Numbered from the stretch's first letter, positions 9,787 to 18,960 are shown. The stretch: 64,000 bases of DNA from Verrucomicrobiota bacterium (GCA_022711435.1 JAKLFB010000014.1:62001-126000), one strand, 5' to 3'. Notes: a model not told the origin generated them from the sequence alone. Translations and numbers: made by a program.

Positions 9787-9803
9787 CCCCGCGGTGTGCG
9801 GGG
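9787..9803. terminator. GC-rich hairpin between convergent pseudopilin genes
   Basis: Stem CCCCGC (9787-9792) / GCGGGG (9798-9803) with a 5-base loop, in the gap between the two convergent pseudopilin genes. There is no T-run on either side, so termination is only a possibility. Confidence 0.25.
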
Positions 9804-9841
9804 ATCGGGCGGGTCTCCTGCCCCGCAGCGGAAGGCAAAGG

Positions 9842-10687
9842 CTACTTCGCGTCGCCCATCCGATCCTTGACCCAATCGATATCGTTCTTGTCGAGGGCGT
9901 CGGCGCACTGAAACACGCCGGCATGCCGGTCCTGGAACGTGACGCGCTGCCATTCCGGGGCGCGGAGCCGGCCCATCCAGCGCTTGATCTGGGAATGGCC
10001 GTCGGCGAAGGCGAATCCACACGCGCCATTGTGGTAGGCGGCCGGGATGTCGCACCAGGCATACTGGCCGCCATACCCGCTCAGGATGGCGATGAAATAG
10101 CCGTCGTTGATCGAATCCGGGTGCTCATCGAGGAGGACGAAGATGTTGACCGGACTGCGCTTGCGGATGTCCGTGATTTTTGCGAAGCCGCTCCACAGTC
10201 CATATTTGGAGGAATCGGTGCCGGGGGATTCGCCGGAAAAGGCGTTCATGGCGACGCTCCGGGTGCGGCTGGTCCAGCCTCGCTGGCGCTGGATGGCGCT
10301 GAGGAAGACATCGGCGGGGCATTTGTAGATGTTTTTCGACTGGCTGATGTACTGGGCGAGGACGGCCTGAACAGGGTCGAGGATCAGATTCAAATTTGTA
10401 TTCACCGAGCTTGTGGTCCAGTCCAGCCAGCCGGAGCCAATCCAACTGGCAGCGTCCGGCACACGGTCGGCATAATCATGGGAATAGGTCAGGTAGGCCA
10501 GCATGAGCTGGCGGGTGTTGTTGACACATTGGATGCCTTGAGCCTTGGCTTTGGCCTTGCCGAGGGCGGGCAGGAGCATCCCGGCCAGGATCGCGATGAT
10601 CGCAATGACCACCAGCAGCTCGATCAATGTGAAACCGCAAGAACGGGCATGATTCTCCCGGCTCCAAACCCAGAGGGGCGCTTTCAT
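9842..10687 (-). CDS. Type II/IV pseudopilin-like protein with H-x9-DG motif (paralogue)
   Basis: 281 residues from the ATG at 10687; an upstream in-frame ATG at 10711 would lengthen the leader to 26 residues, unusual for this class. The prepilin motif [18 protein letters not shown] is near residue 17, followed by [13 protein letters not shown]. The C-terminal half has [12 protein letters not shown], an H-x9-DG motif. It shares with the 8784-9614 protein the KAKAKAQ linker, the CPAD/CPSD segment, the (L)DE(H/R)xDSINDG motif and the final DG block, so the two are tandem-inverted paralogues. The C-terminus is longer here and ends in an acidic/basic stretch. Export through a type II-like system is inferred from the leader. 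Confidence 0.9.
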   Translation of the reverse strand: MKAPLWVWSRENHARSCGFTLIELLVVIAIIAILAGMLLPALGKAKAKAQGIQCVNNTRQLMLAYLTYSHDYADRVPDAASWIGSGWLDWTTSSVNTNLNLILDPVQAVLAQYISQSKNIYKCPADVFLSAIQRQRGWTSRTRSVAMNAFSGESPGTDSSKYGLWSGFAKITDIRKRSPVNIFVLLDEHPDSINDGYFIAILSGYGGQYAWCDIPAAYHNGACGFAFADGHSQIKRWMGRLRAPEWQRVTFQDRHAGVFQCADALDKNDIDWVKDRMGDAK

Positions 10688-10770
10688 AGAAGGACAATGG
10701 CTGTCAGCCACTCAACCGTAAAAGCGCGCGGCATGCAAGCTTTGCTGGGAACCGGCTCTCGCTCTTGTCG

Positions 10771-11991
10771 CTACGCCGCCTGACCCGGAAACAGGGATTG
10801 GATGGCTTGCGCGGCGCGCTGGCATGCCCCGGGAGGGCCCAGGGCCTCGATGACACCCGCCAGACGCTGTCGAATCGCCTGCCGCCGGCTCGTATCGTCC
10901 AGCAGGGCTCCCGCCTCGCGGGCGATGGCTTCGGGGGTGGCCGCACGCTGAATGAGCTCTGGATAGACGCGCTCGCCCGCGAGAAGGTTGGGCATGGCCA
11001 GATACGGTACCCGGATAAAACGCTTGCCCAGCCAATAGGTGCTGGCGGACGTGCGATAGATCACCACCGCTGGCACCCCAAAGAAGGCGCATTCCATGGT
11101 CACGGTGCCCGACGAGGCGATCGCGATATCGGCCCGGGCCAGGGCCGATTCCAGCCCGCCAGTCAGGATCCGGATTCGAAGCCCGGGAGGCGTGCGGGCG
11201 CGGGCCATTTCGGCGAGGCGTTCGTTGGGCAGGACCATTTCCAGCTCGATGGATGCCCGGGCTGAAAGGCGGGCGGCTGCCGGCAGAAGGACCGGCAAGT
11301 GCCTGTCGATCTCCCGCTCGCGGCTCCCCGGCAACATCAGGACGCGCTCGACGGCATGGCCCGCCGATGGATCGGGGCGCGTTCGAGCGCCGGCCCCGGC
11401 AGGGGCGGGCCGAGCGCCGGATGCGCCGGGCGCCTTCGAGGCCGATCCGTAGCGATCCACCAGGGGATGGCCGACAAATTGAACCGCCAAGTCGGGCGCG
11501 CGCGCGGCATACCAGGCCGGCTCGAACGGAAAAATGCAGAGCATCAGGTCGACGTCCCGCGCGATCTGCCGAACCCGCGAGCCGTGCCATGCCCAGAGCT
11601 GGGGCGAGACGAAATACGCGATGCGCGGGCGCCAGTTGAGAAAGGGACCGCTGCGCGACCGGACCGCCTGTTTTAAAGCCGCGGCGAAGCGGAGGTTGAA
11701 TCCGGGGTAATCGACGAGGATGACCAGATCCGGCTGGCGATCGCGGGCCAGGCGGAGGAGCCTCTGGAACCGAGCCCGGAGCTCCGGGTAATGTTTGACC
11801 ACCTCCCAGAGGCCGACCACGGCATGGGCAGTCAGGTCGAAAGCCAGCTCGACCCCCGCGGCCGCCAGGCACGCCCCCCCCGCGCCCCAAAACCGCCAGT
11901 CGCCAGCGCCGCTCAGGGCGCAGACCAGCTCGGCGCCAAGCCGGTCGCCGCTGGCCTCCCCCGCAATGATCAGGGCATGCCTCGGGTTCAT
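10771..11991 (-). CDS. lpxB: Lipid-A-disaccharide synthase LpxB
   Basis: GT19-family enzyme that joins UDP-2,3-diacylglucosamine and lipid X to form the lipid A disaccharide at the inner membrane. From the ATG at 11991 the product has 406 residues, slightly longer than usual (about 380). The N-terminus ALIIAGEASGDRLGAEL, the YFVSPQLWAW segment, FVGHPLVD, LPGSREREI and SSGTVTMECAFFGVP are all LpxB hallmarks. An Ala/Pro-rich insertion of about 30 residues (near SKAPGASGARPAPAG) separates the N- and C-terminal Rossmann halves. The start overlaps the stop of the upstream Gfo/Idh gene by 4 bases (ATGA), indicating translational coupling. Confidence 0.96.
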   Translation of the reverse strand: MNPRHALIIAGEASGDRLGAELVCALSGAGDWRFWGAGGACLAAAGVELAFDLTAHAVVGLWEVVKHYPELRARFQRLLRLARDRQPDLVILVDYPGFNLRFAAALKQAVRSRSGPFLNWRPRIAYFVSPQLWAWHGSRVRQIARDVDLMLCIFPFEPAWYAARAPDLAVQFVGHPLVDRYGSASKAPGASGARPAPAGAGARTRPDPSAGHAVERVLMLPGSREREIDRHLPVLLPAAARLSARASIELEMVLPNERLAEMARARTPPGLRIRILTGGLESALARADIAIASSGTVTMECAFFGVPAVVIYRTSASTYWLGKRFIRVPYLAMPNLLAGERVYPELIQRAATPEAIAREAGALLDDTSRRQAIRQRLAGVIEALGPPGACQRAAQAIQSLFPGQAA

Positions 11992-13064
11992 CGCGTGGTG
12001 CCGGCCGGATCCGGGCCGCGCAGCGGCGGCGATTCCCGGTTGCCGGCCTGGATCTGACGGGTGATCTCGAAGGCGAGATCCAGGGCGCGCTGAGCGGCTT
12101 CGCCCGTGACCAGGGGCGCCTGATGGCGGGCGACGCAATCGACGAAGCTCTGGAGCTCGAGCTTGAGCGGCTCGTCCTGCTCGATGGGGACGGGCTCGCG
12201 AACGATCTTGCGTCCGGCGAACTCGCTGACGATCGCGGACGATCCGGCCTGGAGCAGCTTTTTCCAGCGGGAGGACTCGGGGGTCTCGTCCGATGCCAGC
12301 CGGTAGATAAAGCCCGACTGCGCCCGGTAATCGAGGGAGATGTAGCTGGGGCGCGGGCCGCCGCTGAAGACGCGGATCTTGCGGAGGCGCTCGGGGCTGA
12401 CGCGGCTGGCCGTGAGGTTGGCCACGCAGCCGTTGGCGAACCGCAGGCGCGCGTTGGCGATGTCTTCCGAGGCGCTCAGCACCGGGATGCCCACCGCCTC
12501 GACCGATGTCACCGGCGCCCGGACAAACGCAATCACCACATCCAGGTCGTGGATCATCAGATCCAAAACCACCCCGATGTCCGTGCTCCGATTCGGGAAC
12601 GAGGAGAGCCGGTGGACCTCGATGAATCGCGGATGCGTGGCGGCCTGCTGCAGATAGCGGAAGACCGGGTTGAACCGCTCGACATGCCCGACCTGGAGGA
12701 CGCATTGGCGCTGGCGCGCCAGCTGCACGAGCGCGGCCGCCTGCGCAGCCTGGTCGGTCATCGGCTTCTCCACCAGCACGTGGCGCCCCCGTTCGAGCAG
12801 CGCCCGAGCCAGCTCGAAGTGTGTCACGGTCGGCGTCACCACGCTGAACGCGTCGGCTGCGCCGGCCGCCTCCTCCCACGACGCAAACGATTGGACGCCG
12901 TGTTTCTCGGCGATCCGCTGGGCGACATCGCGCGCCACGTCGTAAACACCCGCGAATTCGATCCGGCCCGCGGCCGCCAGCCCGGCATAAATCCGGGCAT
13001 GCTCTTTGCCCAGGGATCCGACGCCCATCACCGCGACTCTCACCCGTGTCGACATGCCCGCCAT
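11988..13064 (-). CDS. Gfo/Idh/MocA family oxidoreductase linked to lpxB
   Basis: 358 residues. The N-terminal Rossmann fold has VAVMGVGSLGKEHARI (NAD(P) binding) and the family EKP motif (VLVEKPMTDQ) near residue 100; the C-terminal half is the substrate-binding alpha/beta domain with the conserved DLMIHDLDV segment. A good Shine-Dalgarno (GGGAGG) lies 5-6 bases before the ATG at 13064. The stop overlaps lpxB. In other bacteria such as Geobacter an oxidoreductase of this family sits between lpxA/lpxI and lpxB, and in Leptospira-type systems GnnA (oxidoreductase) with GnnB makes the 3-amino sugar of lipid A. No transaminase is next to this gene, so the role in lipid A precursor chemistry is an inference from position. 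Confidence 0.85.
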   Translation of the reverse strand: MAGMSTRVRVAVMGVGSLGKEHARIYAGLAAAGRIEFAGVYDVARDVAQRIAEKHGVQSFASWEEAAGAADAFSVVTPTVTHFELARALLERGRHVLVEKPMTDQAAQAAALVQLARQRQCVLQVGHVERFNPVFRYLQQAATHPRFIEVHRLSSFPNRSTDIGVVLDLMIHDLDVVIAFVRAPVTSVEAVGIPVLSASEDIANARLRFANGCVANLTASRVSPERLRKIRVFSGGPRPSYISLDYRAQSGFIYRLASDETPESSRWKKLLQAGSSAIVSEFAGRKIVREPVPIEQDEPLKLELQSFVDCVARHQAPLVTGEAAQRALDLAFEITRQIQAGNRESPPLRGPDPAGTTR

Positions 13065-13133
13065 TGTAGCCTCCCACGGGCGGCGGGGCGAACAGTTTCC
13101 CGATCGCCCGCGCGAGGCGGGCAGAGAACAAAT

Positions 13134-13315
13134 ATTGTTGAATCCCCTCTCCCTCTGCCCCCCGCTCGATCCTCGCGGGGGGAGGGAAAGCGCAGTCGGC
13201 TTGCGAGAGACCAGGCGGCGCGGTATCGAATTTGTTCACCCAGTCATTGATTGTCTTCTCCCTCCCCTCCGCGCCAGTGGAGGGTCGGGGAGAGGAGCGC
13301 GAGCATTGTTGAATC
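13134..13315. repeat. Repeat region: two GC hairpins bracketed by 11-bp direct repeats
   Basis: ATTGTTGAATC occurs at 13134-13144 and again at 13305-13315. Just inside each end is a hairpin: CCCCCCGC (13158-13165) / GCGGGGGG (13175-13182), and CCCTCC (13265-13270) / GGAGGG (13279-13284), both embedded in CT/GA-rich flanks of related sequence. The unit lies between the divergent Gfo/Idh and lactate permease genes; no coding sequence is apparent. Confidence 0.5.
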
Positions 13316-13345
13316 GCCCTCCGGGAGGTGGTAAACACGGCGCTC

Positions 13346-15028
13346 ATGATCTGGCAACAGCATTACAATCCGCTGGGCAGCCCCATCCTCTCCACTCTGG
13401 TTGCCGCGATCCCAGTGGTGATCTTGCTGGCCGGCATCGCTTTCTTGCGGATCCGGATCCATCGGGCGGCGGCCTTGGGGCTGGCGGCGGCGCTGCTGGT
13501 GGCGTTCGGGATCTATGGGATGCCCTGGCGGATGGGCCTGGCCACGGCGGCATACGGGGCTGCCTACGGATTGTTCCCGATCGGATGGATCATCCTGAAC
13601 GTCATTTTTCTCTACCAGCTCACCGTCGATAAAAAGCTGTTCGAGGTCTTGCGCAACAGCCTGTCGATGCTGACGCCGGACCCGCGGATCCAGGTGATCC
13701 TGATCGCGTTTGCGTTCGGGGCGTTCATCGAGGGCCTGGCGGGGTTCGGAACGCCTGTGGCGATCACGGCGGCGATCCTGATCCAGCTCGGATTCGCTCC
13801 GCTGCAGGCATCCGGATTGGCGCTCATCGCAAACACCGCGCCGGTCGCGTTCGGGTCGCTGGGCATTCCGATCACGACGTTGAGCCAGGTGACGGGCATG
13901 GACGCGCTGGCCTTGTCGAAGATGGTGGGCCGGCAGCTGCCGTTGTTTTCGCTGATCGTGCCGTTCTGGGTGGTGGCGGCCTTTGCGGGCTGGCGGGGGA
14001 TCCGCGCGGTCTGGCCCGCCGCGCTGACCGCCGGGGTCGCCTTCGCGGTCCCGCAGTTCTTGGTGTCCAATTTCCATGGCCCGTGGCTGGTGGACATGGT
14101 GTCGGGCGCCTGCGCGATTGTGGCGCTGGTGGTCCTGTTGCGGCGCTGGCATCCGGCCCTGTGCAGCGAGTTGCCGGCCGGCCGATTGCAGGCGGGCGCG
14201 GTGGATCGGGAGGGTCCTGCGCCGCCGCGCCGCCGCGAGGTAGCTCGGGCCTGGATGCCCTGGATCATCTTGACCCTGTTCCTGTTCGTATGGGGCTTGC
14301 CGGCGAGCAAGAGCTGGCTCGAGGGGCGGACGGGCCCTCTGGCCGGATCGCAGGCGCTCGTCAGCCCCGAGGTCCCGATGCCCGGCCTTCACCTCCAAGT
14401 CCAGCGAACCCCGCCCGTGGTCCCGCCCTCCGCGGCGCCGGAAAAGGCCATCTACCGGTTCAATTGGGTTTCCGCCACAGGGACCGGCATTCTCGGCGCC
14501 GCCATTCTGGCCGGATGGCTGATGGGATACGGCGCAGGAGAGATGGCGCGCGTTTACGGCCGGGTGCTGTGGCGCGTCCGTTTCTCCCTGATCACCATCG
14601 CGGGCATGCTGGCCCTGGGCAACGTGACAAAGTATTCAGGCGCCGACGCCACGATGGGCCTGGCCTTGGCTCATACCGGATCCTTGTATCCATTCTTCGG
14701 CACGCTGCTCGGCTGGCTCGGAGTCGCGCTGACCGGATCCGACACGGCGTCGAACGTCCTGTTCGGCAGCCTCCAGAAGATCACAGCCGAACAGGCCGGG
14801 ATCAGCCCAATCCTGATGGGCGCCGCCAACAGCTCCGGCGGGGTGATGGGTAAGATGATCGATGCCCAGAGCATCGTGGTGGCCAGCACCGCTACCGGGT
14901 TCCACGGCCAGGAAGGCTCGATCCTCCGCTTTGTATTCTGGCACAGCATCGCCCTGGCATGCCTGGTGGGGATCTGGGTCTATCTCCAGGCCACCGTCGC
15001 CCCCTTCACCCACCTGGTCGTCCGGTGA
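13346..15028 (+). CDS. lldP: L-lactate permease family transporter
   Basis: 560 residues from the ATG at 13346. The N-terminus (MIWQQHYNPLGS) aligns with the start of E. coli LldP, and an upstream GTG at 13328 overlaps the Shine-Dalgarno-like GGGAGGTG, so the ATG is preferred. The whole chain is hydrophobic with more than ten membrane segments, and carries the LldP blocks FGAFIEGLAGFGTPVAITAA, NTAPVAFGSLGIP, VTGMDALALSKMVGRQLP and, near the end, LTGSDTASNVLFG and NSSGGVMGKMID. These transporters symport lactate or glycolate with protons. A soluble insert of about 90 residues (nt 14150-14460) is Pro-rich. The double-SIS gene follows on the same strand after 105 bases. Confidence 0.92.
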   Translation: MIWQQHYNPLGSPILSTLVAAIPVVILLAGIAFLRIRIHRAAALGLAAALLVAFGIYGMPWRMGLATAAYGAAYGLFPIGWIILNVIFLYQLTVDKKLFEVLRNSLSMLTPDPRIQVILIAFAFGAFIEGLAGFGTPVAITAAILIQLGFAPLQASGLALIANTAPVAFGSLGIPITTLSQVTGMDALALSKMVGRQLPLFSLIVPFWVVAAFAGWRGIRAVWPAALTAGVAFAVPQFLVSNFHGPWLVDMVSGACAIVALVVLLRRWHPALCSELPAGRLQAGAVDREGPAPPRRREVARAWMPWIILTLFLFVWGLPASKSWLEGRTGPLAGSQALVSPEVPMPGLHLQVQRTPPVVPPSAAPEKAIYRFNWVSATGTGILGAAILAGWLMGYGAGEMARVYGRVLWRVRFSLITIAGMLALGNVTKYSGADATMGLALAHTGSLYPFFGTLLGWLGVALTGSDTASNVLFGSLQKITAEQAGISPILMGAANSSGGVMGKMIDAQSIVVASTATGFHGQEGSILRFVFWHSIALACLVGIWVYLQATVAPFTHLVVR

Positions 15029-15133
15029 GCCGATGGATGAGACACGGCAGCGATCGGGTTGCCCCGCGAGCGGAAGCCGCTCCGCCGAATGATGGGTTGC
15101 CCGCGCCCCGGGCCGTCAGCTATGCTCCCCGCC

Positions 15134-17008
15134 ATGAGCAGCAACGCCAAAAAACGGTCCGACGAGTTCCTCAAGATCGCCGATCAGTTCAAGCTGGGCG
15201 CCCTGGTGACGGAATCCTCGCATCCGGTCACTGCCAACTTGAGCGACACGGCCCGAGGCGACATCGCGGCCGGGCTGCGGCAGCTGTTCGACGTGGACGA
15301 CGATGTGGTCCGCAAATATCGCGAGTTCGCGCTCTCGGGCCGAGCTTCGAGCATGGCGCAGGCCGTCCTGCGAGCCTTGGAGCGAGGGGGCAAGATGTTC
15401 TTCACCGGCTGCGGGTCGACGGGCCGGCTGAGCATCCAGCTGGTGTCGATCTGGCGCGACTTCTGGCAGCGGCAGCGGGCGCGCGGGCTGGCCTGCCAGC
15501 CCGCGCCGGCGGAGTGGGAGGGCCGGGCTTTCAGCGTCATGGCCGGCGGCGACTTCGCCTTGATCAAGTCGGTGGAAGGCTTCGAGGATTACACGGCTTT
15601 CGGCAAGAAACAGATCGCCGACCTCGGAATCGCCGCCGGCGATGTGGTCTTCGCCATCACCGAAGGGGGCGAGACCTCGTTTGTCATCGGCACGGCCTGG
15701 CAAGGCGTCGAGGCCGGGGCTCAAGTGTTTTTCGTCTACAACAACCCGGACGACATCCTCTGCCAGCATGTGCAGCGCAGCCGCGAGGTCATCCTCGATC
15801 CCCGCATCGAGAAGATCAACCTGACAACCGGCCCGATGGCCATCACGGGATCAACCCGGATGCAGGCGACCAGCATTCAGCTGGCAGTGATGCTGACGGT
15901 GCTCGAGATGGTGCTGCGCGAGCTGATGTCGCGCCTCGAACCGGACGGCCCGGGCGCGCTCGATCCGGCCGCGGTCCCGTCCGAGTTCCTCGATCAGCTG
16001 GGCCGGATGCACGCGGCGCTCAAGACGCCCGAGGTGCTCGGCCCCCTCGCCCGCCTGGTGGCGATGGAGGAAACCGTTTACCGCGCCGGCGGGCGCAACA
16101 ACTATTTCGCCGACCGGTTCGGGATCGATGTTCTCACCGACACGACCGAGCGGTCGCCGACCTATTGCACGCCTCCGTTTCGCAAGTGGGATGACACTGC
16201 GGCTGCGGAGTCATGGGCGTATCTCTACGTGCCGTGCGACGAGACGCCACGGGCCTGGGAACACATTCTCAAGCGGCCGCCCCGATGCGTGGAATGGACC
16301 GAAGCCGAGGTCGCCGCCCTGGTGGGCAGGGAGAAGCTCTCCCCGACGATGGAGGTGATCCGCAGAATCAGCGTCCCGGAGCTGATGAGGTTCAAGATCG
16401 GCCGGGACGGCCTGGGGCTGCGTCCGCCCAAGCCGGGCGCGAGCGCGGTGGCGATTTGGGGGGAGGACGATTGGGCGGCGGCGCTGGGCGAGGGCGGGTT
16501 CTGCCGCGAGCAGCTCGCGGCGGCCCGCCGCGGCGGGAGCAGGACCGGCTTGATCTGCCTGGCCCGGCCGGCAGCGCTGGAGCCTGCGCTGGCTCGAGCG
16601 AGGACGTGGGATGCAGACTGCATCACGGTTGGCGTGCCGGTCCCGGAGAGCCGGCTGCTCCTCGCGGGCGTCGCACGGGTCGGACTCAAGCTCTTGCTCA
16701 ACGCCCTTTCGACATGCACCATGGTCCGCCTGGGCCGGGTGATGGGCAACTACATGATCTGGGTCGTGGCCAGCAACCTGAAGCTGATCGACCGGGCCAC
16801 CCGATACATCCAGCGGCTGACCGGGATCGAGTACGCCGCCGCCAACCAGCTGCTGTTCGAGTCGGTCGAATATGTCGAGCCCCGCTGGAAATCGGACAAA
16901 GCGTATCCGCCCGTGGTCGGCCTGTCCGTCATGCGCCAGCGCCACGGGCTATCCAGCGAGGAAGCCGAACAGCGGCTGATGGCCGAGTTGGGAACAGGAA
17001 ACGGATAG
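15134..17008 (+). CDS. Double-SIS MurQ/GKRP-like protein
   Basis: 624 residues from the ATG at 15134; no clear Shine-Dalgarno. The N-terminal half has the SIS phosphosugar-binding fold in MurQ-like order: GCGSTGRLS, then AGGDFALIKSVEGFED, then TGPMAITGSTRMQATS. The C-terminal part repeats MurQ-like helices (LKLLLNALSTCTMVRLG, GNYMIWVVASNLKL). The length matches eukaryotic glucokinase regulatory protein rather than the roughly 300-residue bacterial etherase. Of the two E. coli MurQ catalytic glutamates, the equivalent of Glu114 (SVEGFED) is kept, but the SEC of the Glu83 region reads SIW. So it may bind a phosphosugar without being a normal MurNAc-6-P etherase. Downstream of a lactate permease. 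Confidence 0.8.
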   Translation: MSSNAKKRSDEFLKIADQFKLGALVTESSHPVTANLSDTARGDIAAGLRQLFDVDDDVVRKYREFALSGRASSMAQAVLRALERGGKMFFTGCGSTGRLSIQLVSIWRDFWQRQRARGLACQPAPAEWEGRAFSVMAGGDFALIKSVEGFEDYTAFGKKQIADLGIAAGDVVFAITEGGETSFVIGTAWQGVEAGAQVFFVYNNPDDILCQHVQRSREVILDPRIEKINLTTGPMAITGSTRMQATSIQLAVMLTVLEMVLRELMSRLEPDGPGALDPAAVPSEFLDQLGRMHAALKTPEVLGPLARLVAMEETVYRAGGRNNYFADRFGIDVLTDTTERSPTYCTPPFRKWDDTAAAESWAYLYVPCDETPRAWEHILKRPPRCVEWTEAEVAALVGREKLSPTMEVIRRISVPELMRFKIGRDGLGLRPPKPGASAVAIWGEDDWAAALGEGGFCREQLAAARRGGSRTGLICLARPAALEPALARARTWDADCITVGVPVPESRLLLAGVARVGLKLLLNALSTCTMVRLGRVMGNYMIWVVASNLKLIDRATRYIQRLTGIEYAAANQLLFESVEYVEPRWKSDKAYPPVVGLSVMRQRHGLSSEEAEQRLMAELGTGNG

Positions 17009-17011
17009 CGC

Positions 17012-17034
17012 GGCAGGCGAACTGCGGGCCTGCC
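17012..17034. terminator. Hairpin between convergent SIS and ClC genes
   Basis: Stem GGCAGGC (17012-17018) / GCCTGCC (17028-17034), 9-base loop, between two convergent gene ends. No T-run follows, so this is only a possible bidirectional terminator. Confidence 0.3.
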
Positions 17035-17079
17035 CTTGGGCTGGCGATGATGCTTTTGGCTCGTTCGACAGCCCGCGGC

Positions 17080-18873
17080 TCATGCCCGGCTGCCTCCCAG
17101 CGCCATCTCCGCGCGGAGCAAATCGTGCAACGTCACCACCCCCAGGGGTGCGCCGGTGTTGCGCTCGCACACGACCACCAGCCCGCTGGGCGATTCCAGG
17201 AGCAACCGCTGCACCTCGCGCACGCCGGATTCGGGCGCGCAGGTGACTGCAGGCACGAGCTGCATCGAGCGCTGTTCTGCCAGGGCGGCCTGCGCCTCCG
17301 CGCGGGTTAAAATCCCTTGAAGCCCGCCATCGGTCCAGACCGGGAATCGCTCGTAGGGATGGCTGCGAAGCAGCATTTGCACGGCTGCCGGTTCCAGGCT
17401 GGTTGCCAAGGCCGGCGAGCGAGTGGCCAGTGCCGACACGGGTTGCTGCTGCCAGCCCGCCAGGTCGCGAGGCGGGATCAGATGCTCGATGCGGTGTCCG
17501 TCCTGGGCAAGGATGGCATCGTAGAAGTTGTGCCGCAGAAACCGCCGGCTCAACGCCTGGCTGACCAGCGCGCCCAGCATCAGCGCGGGCACGAGCGCAA
17601 ACTCGTGCGTCATCTCGAAAACGATCAGGATGCCCGTCACCGGCGCGCGCACCACCGCGCCCAGACACGCGCTCATGCCCACCACCGCCAGCACCACCTG
17701 ATCCGCCGCGCTCAGGTGCCCGAGCATCCCGGCCAGCCCGCCCAGAAACAACCCGCACATGCCGCCGAAGAACAGCGTCGGCGAAAAAATCCCGCCGCAG
17801 CCGCCGAAGCCGTAGCAGGCGATGGTCGCCACGAGTTTTGCCGCCAGCAACACGCCAGCGATTTGCCAGGTCAGTTGGTTCGCCAGCCCGGCGGACAAAT
17901 CGTCATAGCCCAAACTGAACACCCCCAGATGGCCGGTTTGAAGAAAGACGGTGACGCCCAGCGACCACGTCGCCAGTCCGCCCAGCGCCGGTCGCAACCA
18001 CAGCGGCACGCCGACGAGCGCGCGGTGCTGCCGCTGATCGCGCAAGGCCAGCGTCGTTTTCTGAAACAACACGCCGACCAGCGCCGCCGACGCGGCCACC
18101 ACGGGCACAAGCAAATACACTGTCCAGCCCGACGGCTCGACCGCCCCCAAGGTGAACGAGGGCTGCTTGCCAATGACCCCATGCACAACGAACGCTCCCA
18201 GCAGCGAGGCCAGCAACACGCTGCCGAGAATGCGGCTGTTGAGGTCCTGCACGATTTCCTCCAGGACAAACGTCACCGCCGCCAGCGGCGTGTTGAAGGC
18301 CGCAGCCAATCCCGCCGCGGCGCCCGCCGCCGCCGCCAGCCGGCGATTCTGCTTGGGCTCGCCCAGCACGCCGGCCAGATTCGAGCCCACCGCGCCGGCC
18401 AGTTGCACGCTTGGCCCTTCGCGGCCCAGACTCGAACCGCCACCGATGCTCAGGATACCGGCGATGAATTTCACCCACGCTACACGCCACGGCACGCAGC
18501 CCAAATCCTTCCAGAACGCCGCCTTGAGCTGGGGAATACCGCTGCCGCGCGCCTCGCGGCAAAACGAGTTCAGCAGCCAGCCGACCACGAGCGCGCTGCC
18601 CAAAACAACGCCGAGGCTGCCAAGCAGGAAGACGGCTCGTGGCTGCCCCGACAGCGGCACGAACGTGGCCCGATAGAGCCAGGTAATGCCGAGCTGGAAG
18701 GCGACGGTCGCGGCGCCCGCGCCCAAGCCGTAAACGCACGTTTGAACCACCGCCCGCCCGCGTGGCGGCAGCCGGCGCAACAAGGATGGCAGCCAGGGCA
18801 CACTCACAATCCGACATGAACCGCTTTGGCCTGGCCGGTAAAGACGGGGCAGCGCTCGTTCGCATGGCTGCAC
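17080..18873 (-). CDS. ClC-family Cl-/H+ antiporter with C-terminal CBS pair
   Basis: Up to 597 residues; in-frame GTG codons at 18807 and 18801 are alternative starts that remove a non-conserved leader. Selectivity-filter motifs are GSGIP (near residue 110), GREGP (external gating Glu) and GGIFSP. The helix after AAFNTPLAA ends in LEE, matching E. coli ClC Glu202/203, so the internal proton glutamate is kept. Having both glutamates points to a proton-coupled exchanger rather than a channel. Residues about 475-590 look like a tandem CBS pair (FPVWTDGGLQGILTRAEA, GLVVVCERNTGAPLGVVTLHDLL), which in other ClCs binds adenine nucleotides. Convergent with the SIS gene, upstream end near arsR. Confidence 0.93.
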   Translation of the reverse strand: MQPCERALPRLYRPGQSGSCRIVSVPWLPSLLRRLPPRGRAVVQTCVYGLGAGAATVAFQLGITWLYRATFVPLSGQPRAVFLLGSLGVVLGSALVVGWLLNSFCREARGSGIPQLKAAFWKDLGCVPWRVAWVKFIAGILSIGGGSSLGREGPSVQLAGAVGSNLAGVLGEPKQNRRLAAAAGAAAGLAAAFNTPLAAVTFVLEEIVQDLNSRILGSVLLASLLGAFVVHGVIGKQPSFTLGAVEPSGWTVYLLVPVVAASAALVGVLFQKTTLALRDQRQHRALVGVPLWLRPALGGLATWSLGVTVFLQTGHLGVFSLGYDDLSAGLANQLTWQIAGVLLAAKLVATIACYGFGGCGGIFSPTLFFGGMCGLFLGGLAGMLGHLSAADQVVLAVVGMSACLGAVVRAPVTGILIVFEMTHEFALVPALMLGALVSQALSRRFLRHNFYDAILAQDGHRIEHLIPPRDLAGWQQQPVSALATRSPALATSLEPAAVQMLLRSHPYERFPVWTDGGLQGILTRAEAQAALAEQRSMQLVPAVTCAPESGVREVQRLLLESPSGLVVVCERNTGAPLGVVTLHDLLRAEMALGGSRA

Positions 18874-18960
18874 ACCGTCACCCCGCAGTCGAACAGCGCC
18901 GGCCCGCTCATTTAGCCTTTCCGGAAATGACCGGCCCGAAACATAACCGGGCCGCGCCTG

